From: Mycolicibacterium vinylchloridicum
Lineage (GTDB): Bacteria > Actinomycetota > Actinomycetes > Mycobacteriales > Mycobacteriaceae
NCBI RefSeq assembly: GCF_013404075.1
Contig: NZ_JACBJQ010000024.1
Span: forward strand, 28,745-92,744
Direction: 5' to 3'
Length of the DNA: 64,000 nucleotides
Shown piece after piece: positions 8,584-17,133 of the stretch (position 1 is its first letter; every line of letters starts with the position of its first letter). The position numbers and the translations under genes are program-made. A model generated the notes under the pieces. That model made no database searches. It was not told where the DNA came from and saw only the letters and a program-made list of their open reading frames with translations.

Positions 8584-9777
8584 ATGGATTTCTCAAGCGT
8601 CGATCTGTCCTCCGAGGACCAGGATTTCCTCACCGAGGTCCGCGACTTCCTGACGACTCACATCACCGACGAGGTGATCCGGCACGACCGGGAGACCGGC
8701 GACAACTTCCACGAGGGCGTCCATCTGGCGCTGGGTGCCGCGGGATACCTCGAAGCCGAGTGGAAAACCGAAGCCCAGGACGGCTTCCCGCGAGTGCGAC
8801 GGCGGATCTGGGAACTGGAGAAGCGGCGATTCCACGTTCCGTGGGTCACCTGGGGCACCACCTCGATGGTGGCGCACTCGGTCGACAGCTTCGGTTCCGA
8901 GGAACTCAAGGCCGAGGTGCTGCCGAAGGTGTTCAGCGGGCATGTGCGGCTGTGCCTGGGCTACACCGAGCCCGAAGGCGGCTCGGATGTGGCCACCTGC
9001 AAGACCCGTGCGGTCAAGGATGGATCAACGTGGATTATCAATGGCTCCAAGATGTTCACCACTGGCGCGCACAACTGTCAGTACGTCTTCCTGATCACGA
9101 ACACCGATCCGGATGCGCCGAAACACAAGAGCCTCACCATGTTTCTCGTTCCGCTGGATCTGCCGGGCATCGAGATCCAGGGCCTGCGCACCGTCGACGG
9201 TGACCGCACCAACATCGTCTACTACAGCGATGTCCGCGTGGACGACAAGTACCGGCTCGGTGAGGTCAACGGCGGCTGGACAGTGCTGCGGGAACCGCTC
9301 AATGTCGAGCACGGGGCGGTGGCCGCGGCCGCCGACGGGCTGGCCGACGTCTCGATCATGATGCACCAGGCCAACTTCATGGCGACCGCCGTCGACAAAG
9401 TAGCCGCCAACGTCGGCCGGACCGACTCTGGCGGCCGGCGCGCGGTCGACGACGGCGCGGTGGCCTACCGGCTGGGCCGCAGCGCCGCCCGGATGGAAGC
9501 CGCGCTGAGCTCGCAGAGCCTCTACGGCCGGGTGGCGATCGCGCAAACCATGCGCGACATCGCACCGGATCTGATGGACGTTCTGGGGGCTGCGGCAACG
9601 CTTCCCGTGGAGACCGACGGTGCGGCGGACGACGGCGCGTCGGAATACGTCTACCGCTTCGCGCCGCTGTCGGGAATCTACGGCGGAACCCTCGAGGTGT
9701 TCCGCAACATGATCTCCCAATACGTTCTGGGACTGGGCAAACCCGCCTACGCCGCTGCGCTGAAGAAGGTCTCATGA
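8584..9777 (+). CDS. Acyl-CoA dehydrogenase (FadE-type)
   Basis: A 397-residue flavoprotein dehydrogenase that introduces the alpha,beta double bond into an acyl-CoA. The FAD/substrate segment CLGYTEPEGGSDVATCKT, the beta-domain segment NGSKMFTTGAHNCQYVF and the catalytic base motif YGGTLEVFRN are present, so it should be active. It is nearly alignable end to end with the protein at 11027, and the two flank an amidohydrolase. ATG start 12 nt after the previous gene; its stop overlaps the next start (ATGA). Its natural substrate is unknown. Confidence 0.88.
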   Translation: MDFSSVDLSSEDQDFLTEVRDFLTTHITDEVIRHDRETGDNFHEGVHLALGAAGYLEAEWKTEAQDGFPRVRRRIWELEKRRFHVPWVTWGTTSMVAHSVDSFGSEELKAEVLPKVFSGHVRLCLGYTEPEGGSDVATCKTRAVKDGSTWIINGSKMFTTGAHNCQYVFLITNTDPDAPKHKSLTMFLVPLDLPGIEIQGLRTVDGDRTNIVYYSDVRVDDKYRLGEVNGGWTVLREPLNVEHGAVAAAADGLADVSIMMHQANFMATAVDKVAANVGRTDSGGRRAVDDGAVAYRLGRSAARMEAALSSQSLYGRVAIAQTMRDIAPDLMDVLGAAATLPVETDGAADDGASEYVYRFAPLSGIYGGTLEVFRNMISQYVLGLGKPAYAAALKKVS

Positions 9778-11018
9778 CCGACGCACAGCTGCGCGATGTG
9801 CCGATCTTCGATGCCGATCAGCACATGTACGAGACGCCCGAGGCGCTGACCCGATACCTGCCCGAACGTTATCGCTATGCAGTGCAATACGCCCAGATGG
9901 GCCGGCAGACCCGGCTCGTGATCAACAACCGGGTCAGCGATTTCATCCCGAACCCGACATTCGAGCGGGTCGCCGCTCCGGGCGCGCACGAGAAGTTCTT
10001 CGCGGGCGAGAACACCGAGGGACTGACGCTTCGCGAAATGCAAGGCCCCGCAATCGAAGCCCCGGCCGCTACGAAGAACCCGGCGGACCGGATCGCCGAG
10101 CTGGACCGCCAGGGCGTGGTCGAGGCGCTCAACTATCCGACGCTGGCCAGCCTCGTCGAACATTCGTCGGCCGACGATCCCGAGCTGACGCTCGCCATCA
10201 TCCACGCCCTCAACCAGTGGATGGCCGAACACTGGTCCTACGCGTCCGACGACCGGGTGTTCTCCACCCCGATCATCAACCTTTCCGAAGTTGCCGGGGC
10301 ACAAGCCGAACTCGACTACATCCTATCCCAAGGGGCCAGGGTCGCACTGATCAAACCTGGGCCGGTCCGCGGGGTGCACGGCTGGCGATCACCGGCGCTG
10401 GGAGAGTTCGACCCGTTCTGGCGCGACGTCGAGTCCGCGGGTCTGCCGATCGTGCTGCACGCCAGCTACCCGCCGCTCGACGAGTACGTCGGCAAATGGG
10501 AGCCGCCGCACACACAGAACTTCATGGCGATGAGCGCGTTCCGGTGGATGGTGCTCGGCCACCGCGAGATCGCCGACATGATCACCAGCCTGATCTGCCA
10601 CGGCACGTTGACCCGTTTCCCGAAGCTGCGTATCGCCAGCGTCGAGAACGGCAGTTCCTGGATCTTCCCGCTGTTCAACGATTTCGAAGACCTGTACAAG
10701 AAGATGCCGCAGAACTTCCCCGAGCATCCCCACGACGTGTTCCGGCGCAACATCTGGGTCAGCCCGTTCTGGGAGGGCAGCGTCTCGGACGTGGTGAACA
10801 CCGTCGGCTGGGACCGGGTGCTGTTCGGATCGGACTATCCGCACCCCGAAGGCCTGGCCGAGCCGCGCGGCTTCTGGAAGTACGCAGAGGGCATGGATGA
10901 GCGCCGAACCTATGACTTCATGGGCGACAACGCCCGCCGGTTCATGGGTTTGCCCTTGGCCAATCCGGACCCGGCCGCCGCCGAGCCGCCGGTGCTGGCC
11001 ATACCGTCCCAAGCCTAG
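9774..11018 (+). CDS. Amidohydrolase-2 family metal-dependent hydrolase/decarboxylase
   Basis: A 414-residue paralogue of the protein at 3878. It shares the N-terminal DQH motif (DADQHMYE), the FIPNPTFE segment, the strand-5 His (IVLHASYPP), the His in LICHGTLTRFPKL, the SVENGSSW stretch and the C-terminal FGSDYPHPEG with its metal-binding Asp. It is expected to be a single-metal hydrolase or decarboxylase on a pathway intermediate. ATG overlaps the stop of the upstream acyl-CoA dehydrogenase. With its two flanking dehydrogenases it suggests duplication of a dehydrogenase/amidohydrolase module. Confidence 0.82.
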   Translation: MTDAQLRDVPIFDADQHMYETPEALTRYLPERYRYAVQYAQMGRQTRLVINNRVSDFIPNPTFERVAAPGAHEKFFAGENTEGLTLREMQGPAIEAPAATKNPADRIAELDRQGVVEALNYPTLASLVEHSSADDPELTLAIIHALNQWMAEHWSYASDDRVFSTPIINLSEVAGAQAELDYILSQGARVALIKPGPVRGVHGWRSPALGEFDPFWRDVESAGLPIVLHASYPPLDEYVGKWEPPHTQNFMAMSAFRWMVLGHREIADMITSLICHGTLTRFPKLRIASVENGSSWIFPLFNDFEDLYKKMPQNFPEHPHDVFRRNIWVSPFWEGSVSDVVNTVGWDRVLFGSDYPHPEGLAEPRGFWKYAEGMDERRTYDFMGDNARRFMGLPLANPDPAAAEPPVLAIPSQA

Positions 11019-11026
11019 GAGCTGCA

Positions 11027-12229
11027 GTGGATTTCACCGAAGTCGAGCTCAGTGCCGATGATGCGGCCTTCCAACGCGAGCTGCGTGCCTTTCTCTCTGA
11101 GCTGGTGACCGAGGAGGTCCATCTGCGAGACCGGCACACGGGGGACAACTTCGACGAGGGCGTGCATTTGGCCCTCGGCGCCCGCGGCTATCTGGAAGCG
11201 GAGTTCAAGACAGGGACCGACGGCGGATTCAGCCGTGTCCGGCGCCGGATCTGGGACCTCGAGCGCCGACGCGCTCATGTGCCGTGGGTGACATGGGGCA
11301 CCACCGTGATGGTGGCCCGGGCGGTCGCCGCGTTCGGGAAGCCCGAACTGGTCAGCGAGGTGATGCCCAGGGTCTTCGACGGCACTGCGCGAATGTGCCT
11401 GGGCTACACCGAACCCGAGGGCGGGTCAGATGTGGCCACGTGCAAGACCCGCGCTGTGCGAGATGGCGACCAGTGGGTCATCAACGGATCGAAGATGTTC
11501 ACCACCGGCGCCCACAACTGCCAGTACGTGTTCCTGCTGACCAACTCGGATCCGGGCGCGCCGAAACACAAGAGCCTCAGCATGTTTCTGGTCCCGCTGG
11601 ACACCGAAGGCGTCGAGATCCAGGGCATCCGCACCGTCGACGGCGATCGCACCAACATCGTGTACTACAACGATGTCCGGGTGGACGAGAAGTATCTGCT
11701 CGGCGAAGCCAATAACGGCTGGACCGTGCTGCGCGGGCCGCTGGACGCCGAGCACGGTGCGGCACCGACGGCAGCCGATGGGCTCTCCGACGTGTCGATC
11801 ATGGCGCATCAGGCCGGTGTGATGGCCGCCGCCGTCGACGTGGTCGCCGCCCATGTCGGGCAGGCCGACGCGGCGGGACGACGACTGGTCGACGACGGCG
11901 CCGTCGCCTACCGCCTCGGACGCAGTGCCGCCCGCCTGGAGGCATCCCTTTCCACGCCAAGCATTTTCGGCCGGGTGGCCCAGGCCCAGACGATGCGCGA
12001 TATCGCCCCGGACTTGATGGATCTCGCCGGTGCGGCCTCGGTGTTGCCGGTGGACACCGACGGGGCGGCCGACAATGGTGCCTCCGAGTACGCCTTCCGG
12101 TTCGCGCCGCTGTTCGGGATCTACGGCGGCACGCTCGAGGTGTTCCGCAACATGATCGCCCAGCATGTCCTGGGACTGGGCAAGCCGAACTACTCACCGC
12201 CGGCGAAAAAGGTCTCGACGGCCACATGA
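11027..12229 (+). CDS. Acyl-CoA dehydrogenase (FadE-type), tandem paralogue
   Basis: A 400-residue acyl-CoA dehydrogenase, closely similar along its length to the protein at 8584: the same GYTEPEGGSDVATCKTR, INGSKMFTTGAHNCQYVF and YGGTLEVFRNM segments, including the catalytic Glu. GTG start with GGAG upstream; its stop overlaps the P450 start (ATGA). Two intact copies in one operon suggest either successive chain-shortening rounds with different substrates or a recent duplication. Confidence 0.88.
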   Translation: MDFTEVELSADDAAFQRELRAFLSELVTEEVHLRDRHTGDNFDEGVHLALGARGYLEAEFKTGTDGGFSRVRRRIWDLERRRAHVPWVTWGTTVMVARAVAAFGKPELVSEVMPRVFDGTARMCLGYTEPEGGSDVATCKTRAVRDGDQWVINGSKMFTTGAHNCQYVFLLTNSDPGAPKHKSLSMFLVPLDTEGVEIQGIRTVDGDRTNIVYYNDVRVDEKYLLGEANNGWTVLRGPLDAEHGAAPTAADGLSDVSIMAHQAGVMAAAVDVVAAHVGQADAAGRRLVDDGAVAYRLGRSAARLEASLSTPSIFGRVAQAQTMRDIAPDLMDLAGAASVLPVDTDGAADNGASEYAFRFAPLFGIYGGTLEVFRNMIAQHVLGLGKPNYSPPAKKVSTAT

Positions 12230-13431
12230 CAACAACATCGGTGGTCTTCGATCCGTTCTCCGAAGACTTCTTCGTCAGTCCGTACGAGACGTATCGCCGG
12301 ATGCGCGAGGAGGCCCCGGTCTACTACAGCCCCGATTACGACTTCTATGCATTGACCCGGCACGACGATGTCGCCGCGGCGTTCAAGGACTACGAGACCT
12401 ACTCGTCGGCGTACGGCGTGGATCTCGGGCAGGTGCGCAAAGGCGAGGTGACCAAGCACGGCTCGATCATCGCCATGGACCCGCCCGCGCACCGGCGGAT
12501 GCGCAGCCTGCTCAACAAGGTGTTCACTCCGCGGGTGATCGAGGCGCAGCGCGCGCTCGTCACCGACCTGGTCGACAAACATCTGGCGGCCGTCGACCCG
12601 TCCGGGTTCGACTTCGTCCAGGACTTCTCGGCACTGTTCCCGGTCGACGTCATGACCTCCATGCAGGGGGTGCCTGCCGACGATCGCCAGCAGATCCGGC
12701 TGTGGATCGATGAACTTCTGCATCGCGAGAGTGGCGACGTCGAAATGACCGAGTCGGGGCAGAAAGCCGCCGTCGACATGGCCATCTACTACCTCGGGCT
12801 GATCAAGAAGCGGCGCGAGGATCTTGGCAACGATCTGCTGAGCAAGCTGATCTGTGCCGAGATCGAACGCGACGACGGCCGGATGGAGCCGCTGAACAGT
12901 CTTGAGATCACCGAATTCGCAATACTACTGGGTGGGGCCGGCGCGGAAACTGTGACCAAGCTGATCGGCAATGCGGCCGTGGTGTTCGCGCAGAATCCCG
13001 ACCAGTGGGAGCTGTTGCAGCGGGACCGCAGCAAGATTCCGCTGGCCGTCGAAGAACTGCTGCGCTACGAGGCGCCGGCCCAATACAACGTGCGCTGCTC
13101 GCTGCGCGAGGTCACCCTGCACGGTGTCACGATTCCGGCAGGCAAGCCGGTCTTCCTGGTCGGCGGATCGGCCAACCGCGACGGTAGGGCGTGGACCGAG
13201 CCGGACCGATTCGACATCGACCGAGACCGCACCCAGGCCCAGAATCTGGGCCTCGGTTACGGAATTCACAGCTGCCTTGGCGCGGCTCTGGCCCGCCTGG
13301 AAAGCGCCATCGCACTGGAGAAGATGCTCGATTTCATGCCCCGCTTCGAGGTGGATTTCAGCGGCTGCAAGCGGGTCAACATGCAGAATGTCGCCGGCTG
13401 GAGCAATGTGCCGGTGCGGGTGCTCTCCTAG
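12226..13431 (+). CDS. Cytochrome P450
   Basis: A 401-residue bacterial class I P450 monooxygenase that would hydroxylate a hydrophobic substrate with electrons from a ferredoxin, for which no gene is seen here. The I-helix oxygen-activation segment is GGAGAETVTK, the K-helix ExxR is in EELLRYE and the heme loop is LGYGIHSCLG with the thiolate Cys near residue 350. The usual Phe at the start of the heme loop is Leu. It is last in the plus-strand run and its stop lies 1 nt from the convergent amidohydrolase gene. Confidence 0.9.
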   Translation: MTTTSVVFDPFSEDFFVSPYETYRRMREEAPVYYSPDYDFYALTRHDDVAAAFKDYETYSSAYGVDLGQVRKGEVTKHGSIIAMDPPAHRRMRSLLNKVFTPRVIEAQRALVTDLVDKHLAAVDPSGFDFVQDFSALFPVDVMTSMQGVPADDRQQIRLWIDELLHRESGDVEMTESGQKAAVDMAIYYLGLIKKRREDLGNDLLSKLICAEIERDDGRMEPLNSLEITEFAILLGGAGAETVTKLIGNAAVVFAQNPDQWELLQRDRSKIPLAVEELLRYEAPAQYNVRCSLREVTLHGVTIPAGKPVFLVGGSANRDGRAWTEPDRFDIDRDRTQAQNLGLGYGIHSCLGAALARLESAIALEKMLDFMPRFEVDFSGCKRVNMQNVAGWSNVPVRVLS

Positions 13432-13432
13432 A

Positions 13433-14719
13433 TCAACGCTGGGATGCGGTCGCCGCCTTGAGCGCGGCGTTCGGGTCGGACGAGCCGTGATCGTGCTTGC
13501 TCAGCGCTTGGATCGAAACATCGTGTCCTTCAGCGGCTTTGCGTAGTGCGCCGACATTCGCCTGTTCTTTGGCGATGTGGGTGAAGGGGTCCCAGTGGTA
13601 CCAGCGCATGGCGTTCTGGTAGGTCATCTTGTTGATGTCGTCGTCGGGGACGTTGTGTTCGCGCAGGACTTCGTCGAGTTGTTCGGGGGCGCCGGGCCAC
13701 ATCGAATCGGAGTGCGGGTAGTCGGCTTCCCAGCAGATGTTGTCGATCCCGACATCGTTACGCAGTTGCACACCCACGTGATCGGAGATGAAACAGGTCA
13801 GGAAGTGATCCCGGAACACCTCGCTGGGCTTCTTGCCCTTGAAGTCCTGCCCGGTCCAGGTCGAGTGCATCTCATAGGTGCGATCAGCCCGCTCCAGGAA
13901 ATACGGGATCCACCCCGTGCCGCCCTCACTCAGGGCGATCTTGAGGTCTTTGTATTCCTTGATCGGGCGGGACCACAGCAGGTCGGCGGCGGCTTGGACG
14001 ATGTTCATCGGCTGCAGGGTGATCATCACGTCCATCGGCGCATCGGGGGCGGTGATCGCCAACCGGCCCGAGGAGCCGATGTGCACGTTGAGAACGGTGT
14101 CGGTGTCGACCAGGGCGTCCCACATCGGCTTCCAGTGATCGAAGTCGTGGAAGCTCGGATAGCCCATCGCGGCGGGGTTTTCGGTGAACGTCAGCGAATG
14201 CACCCCACGGGCGGCGTTACGGCGGATCTCGGCGGCGCAGGCCACCGGATCCCAGATCACCGGCAGGGTCATCGGGATGAACCGGGCCGGATAGGCCCCA
14301 CACCACTCCTCGACATGCCAGTCGTTGTAGGCCTGCACCAAGGCCAGCGAGAACTCGGCATCCTCGGTGGCGAACAACCGGCCCGCGAAACCCGGGAACG
14401 ACGGGAAACACATCGAGCCCAGGATCCCCCCGGCATTCATGTCCTTCACGCGCTCGTCGACGTTGTAACACCCCGGCCGGATCTCATCGAGCCCCTGCGG
14501 CTCCAACCCGTACTCCTCCTTGGGCCGGCCCGCCACCGCATTGAGCGCCACATTGGGGATGACGACATCGCGGAACTGCCAGCAGTCCGAGCCATCCGGG
14601 TTGTGCACCAAGCGCGGAGCCTCGTTGATGTACTTCTTCGGCAGATGGTTCTTGAACATGTCGGGCGGCTCGACAATGTGATCGTCCACGCTGACCAGGA
14701 TCATGTCCTCTTTGCGCAT
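13433..14719 (-). CDS. Amidohydrolase-2 family protein
   Basis: A 428-residue amidohydrolase-2 protein, more distant from the two plus-strand copies. Candidate metal ligands are DDH in VSVDDHIVEPP, the His in LNVHIGSSG and the Asp in WEADYPHSDSMWP. The ATG at 14719 is chosen because AAAGGAACGGG precedes it and family homology starts at MRKEDMILVSVDDH. The frame is open much further upstream, but that part is antisense overlap with the CoA-transferase. It is third in the minus-strand operon thiolase-like / CoA-transferase / amidohydrolase, 14 nt after the CoA-transferase. Confidence 0.8.
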   Translation of the reverse strand: MRKEDMILVSVDDHIVEPPDMFKNHLPKKYINEAPRLVHNPDGSDCWQFRDVVIPNVALNAVAGRPKEEYGLEPQGLDEIRPGCYNVDERVKDMNAGGILGSMCFPSFPGFAGRLFATEDAEFSLALVQAYNDWHVEEWCGAYPARFIPMTLPVIWDPVACAAEIRRNAARGVHSLTFTENPAAMGYPSFHDFDHWKPMWDALVDTDTVLNVHIGSSGRLAITAPDAPMDVMITLQPMNIVQAAADLLWSRPIKEYKDLKIALSEGGTGWIPYFLERADRTYEMHSTWTGQDFKGKKPSEVFRDHFLTCFISDHVGVQLRNDVGIDNICWEADYPHSDSMWPGAPEQLDEVLREHNVPDDDINKMTYQNAMRWYHWDPFTHIAKEQANVGALRKAAEGHDVSIQALSKHDHGSSDPNAALKAATASQR

Positions 14720-14733
14720 ACCCGTTCCTTTCC

Positions 14734-15915
14734 TCAGACGATGCCGTCGCGGCGTAGATCCGCGATCTCGGAAGTCCCGTAGCCGATTTCGGCAAGCACC
14801 TCGTCGGTGTGCTCGCCGAGTAAGGGGGCACGCCGCCGGATCGACCCCGGGGTTGCCGAGAGCCGGAAGGGCGTCTCGATGAGCGGCACAGGTTTCGAGG
14901 CGCCGGGGAACGGCACCCGCTTGAGATACCCCATCGCCTCGACGTGCGGATCGTCGAGCACCTCTTGCGGGGAATTCAGCGGGGCAGCAGGAAGTTTCGC
15001 GGCCTCGAGTGCAGCGAGCACCTCGGCCTTGGTCTTGCCCGCGCACCATTGCTGCATCAGGTCGTTGAGGACATCGCCGTGCTGCCAGCGGGAGTCGTCG
15101 TCGGCGAAGCGCGGATCGTCGAAAAGATCTTCCCGGCCGATCAGCCGGCACCACCGCTTGAACATCGGCTGACCGGCGATCTGAAGGAGGACCCAGCCGT
15201 CGCTGACCTCGTACAGATCGCACGGGGCGACCGACGTCCCGCGATTGGCCGCTCTGGGCTTGTCCACTCCCAGCAGCTCGCGTTCGATGAGGAACGCGTT
15301 GGACAGCATCAACGCAGTCGGCAGCAGGGCACCCTCCACATGCTGGCCCTGCCCGGTCTGGCTGCGGTGGTACAGCGCCATCATGACACCGATGGTCAAG
15401 GTGAGCGCGGTGCCGAAATCGGCCTGCGGAACCACGGTACGGATCGGCAACTCCGGAAGGCCCTGCCGATAGACCGCGCCGGACATCACCTGGCCGGCGC
15501 CGTCGAATCCGATGCGGTCGCTGTAGGGCCCGCCTTCGCCGTAGGCGGTCGCGCTGGCCAGGATGATGTCGGGCTTGACGGCGCACAGCGACTCGTAGTC
15601 CAGCCCGCTGGCCCGCATCCCGGCGGCGGGCATATTGGCGATGACGATGTCGGACCGCGATACCAACCGCCGCGTGATGTCGGCGCCCTCCCGCGTCGTC
15701 GAATCCAGGGTCAGGGAGCGCTTGTTGCGGTTGCACTGCAGAAAGGTGCCGCCTTCACCGCCGCTGGTGACCGACTGCACCCAGCGGTCTTCGCCGCCTT
15801 CCCGTTTCTCGACGCGCAGGACGTCGGCGCCCATATCGGCCAGTATCGCGCTGCACCACGGCGCAGCGATGAACCGGCCGTAATCCAGCACCCGCACCCC
15901 GTCGAGAACGCCCAT
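14734..15915 (-). CDS. CaiB/BaiF-family CoA-transferase
   Basis: A 393-residue class III CoA-transferase that would move CoA between a pathway acid and a donor thioester. N-terminal GVRVLDYGRFIAAPW and ADMGADVLRVEKREGG are typical, as is the NRNKRSLTLD segment. Where formyl-CoA transferase has its nucleophilic Asp (motif GxGQxVxxSxxD) the sequence reads GQGQHVEGALLP, with Pro at the Asp position by my hand alignment. The active-site assignment is therefore uncertain. ATG at 15915, 4 nt after the thiolase-like gene. Confidence 0.82.
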   Translation of the reverse strand: MGVLDGVRVLDYGRFIAAPWCSAILADMGADVLRVEKREGGEDRWVQSVTSGGEGGTFLQCNRNKRSLTLDSTTREGADITRRLVSRSDIVIANMPAAGMRASGLDYESLCAVKPDIILASATAYGEGGPYSDRIGFDGAGQVMSGAVYRQGLPELPIRTVVPQADFGTALTLTIGVMMALYHRSQTGQGQHVEGALLPTALMLSNAFLIERELLGVDKPRAANRGTSVAPCDLYEVSDGWVLLQIAGQPMFKRWCRLIGREDLFDDPRFADDDSRWQHGDVLNDLMQQWCAGKTKAEVLAALEAAKLPAAPLNSPQEVLDDPHVEAMGYLKRVPFPGASKPVPLIETPFRLSATPGSIRRRAPLLGEHTDEVLAEIGYGTSEIADLRRDGIV

Positions 15916-15919
15916 CGCT

Positions 15920-17065
15920 CTACAGCGTCAGGATCGTCGCGGCCGCGGTACCGGGTGCACCGTAGAGCTGGGTGAAGCCGACCTTCGGTTCGCCGGGAAC
16001 CTGGCGGTCACCGGCCTGCCCGCGCAGCTGCCGGACGATCTCGTGGATCTGCCGCAGCCCCGAGGCGCCGATCGGCTCACCGTTGGCGATCAGCCCGCCG
16101 TCGGTGTTGACCGGCATGGAGCCGTCGATCTCGGTCTCGCCGTCGGCCACCAGCCGCTCCTGGTCGCCGTCGGCGCAGAAGCCGCACTCGGCCATGTGGA
16201 TGATCTCCGCGCCGGCGTCGGTGTCCTGCAGCTGGATGACGTCGACGTCCTGCGGTGCCACACCGGCCTTTTCGAACGCGGCTCGGGCCGCGAACACCGT
16301 CGGCGCGGCCACCTCGTCTACCGGGCCGAAGGTCGTGTTGACCTCGTAGGCGCCGTAGGTTCGGGTGCGGACCTCGACAGCCTTCAGGTACACCGGCTTG
16401 GCGGTGTAGCGGTGCGCGATGTCGGCGCGGCACATGATGACGGCCGCGGCGCCCTCGTCGGGAGCGCAGAACATGTACTGCCGCAGCGGGTAGTTCAGCA
16501 CCGGCGAGGCCATGATCTCGTCGATGGAAATCTCTTTGCGGCGGAATGCATTCGGGTTGAGAACACCATTGCGGAAGTTCTTGTTGGCCACCCGCGCCAG
16601 CGTCTCCTCGGAGATGCCGTGATCGTGGATATAGCGATTGGCCTTCATGCCGAAGAACTGGGTGGTGAGGTACTGGCCGTTCTCCGCATACCAGCGCGGC
16701 ATACCTACCAACGCGGGGTCCTCGGTGAACGCGCCGCGGGGGTGCTTGTCCAAGCCGATCGCGATACCGATGTCGTAGTCGCCCAGCCGGATTCCGTCAG
16801 CACATGCCTTGGTGGCGCTTGCCGCCGTCGCGCACGCGTTGAAGACATTGGTGAAGGGGATTCCGGTCAGGCCCGCCATCGCGACGATCGCGTCCGGGTT
16901 GGCGACCGTCCAGCTGCCACCGGTGGCGAACTGCACGTCCTTCCACTCGATGCCGGCGTCCGCGACAGCGGCGAAGATGGCGTCGACAGCCATCGCAAGA
17001 GCGGATTTGCCTTCGAACCGGCCGAACGGGTGCAGGCCGACGCCGATGATGGCGACATCGTTCAT
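15920..17065 (-). CDS. Thiolase-like lipid-transfer protein (Ltp/SCP-x type)
   Basis: A 381-residue thiolase-superfamily protein. The N-terminal MNDVAIIGVGLHPFGRF and the nucleophile-like Cys in FNACATAAS are present. The C-terminal His and Cys motifs of thiolases are altered: GHPxG is GEPIG, and the last CxG-type segment reads GAPGTAAAT. That resembles the Ltp2-type retro-aldolases of sterol side-chain degradation, which need a DUF35 partner; none is adjacent here. It is nearly collinear with the gene at 54770, which does have one. The ATG at 17065 has AGAGGAAG upstream. First gene of its operon, with an operator at 17105. Confidence 0.82.
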   Translation of the reverse strand: MNDVAIIGVGLHPFGRFEGKSALAMAVDAIFAAVADAGIEWKDVQFATGGSWTVANPDAIVAMAGLTGIPFTNVFNACATAASATKACADGIRLGDYDIGIAIGLDKHPRGAFTEDPALVGMPRWYAENGQYLTTQFFGMKANRYIHDHGISEETLARVANKNFRNGVLNPNAFRRKEISIDEIMASPVLNYPLRQYMFCAPDEGAAAVIMCRADIAHRYTAKPVYLKAVEVRTRTYGAYEVNTTFGPVDEVAAPTVFAARAAFEKAGVAPQDVDVIQLQDTDAGAEIIHMAECGFCADGDQERLVADGETEIDGSMPVNTDGGLIANGEPIGASGLRQIHEIVRQLRGQAGDRQVPGEPKVGFTQLYGAPGTAAATILTL

Positions 17066-17104
17066 CGATGGGCTTCCTCTCGGATCTGCCGTACAGGCAA
17101 ACGA

Positions 17105-17121
17105 ACTGTAACACTTACAGT
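17105..17121. promoter_or_regulatory. Putative TetR operator (site 3, perfect arms)
   Basis: ACTGTAACACTTACAGT: two perfect 7-bp arms around a 3-bp spacer. It lies in the 68-bp gap between the divergent thiolase-like and molybdopterin oxidoreductase genes. Its last base starts a TATCTT hexamer (17121-17126) placed like a -10 box 7 nt before the GTG at 17134, so occupancy should block that promoter. Confidence 0.7.
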
Positions 17122-17133
17122 ATCTTGGCCTAT

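Noticed and set aside
13433..15736. A 767-codon open frame that could be read as a fusion of an unknown N-terminal part with the amidohydrolase
   Set aside because: The upstream half is antisense-frame shadow of the CoA-transferase (14734-15915); family homology and an RBS begin at the ATG at 14719.
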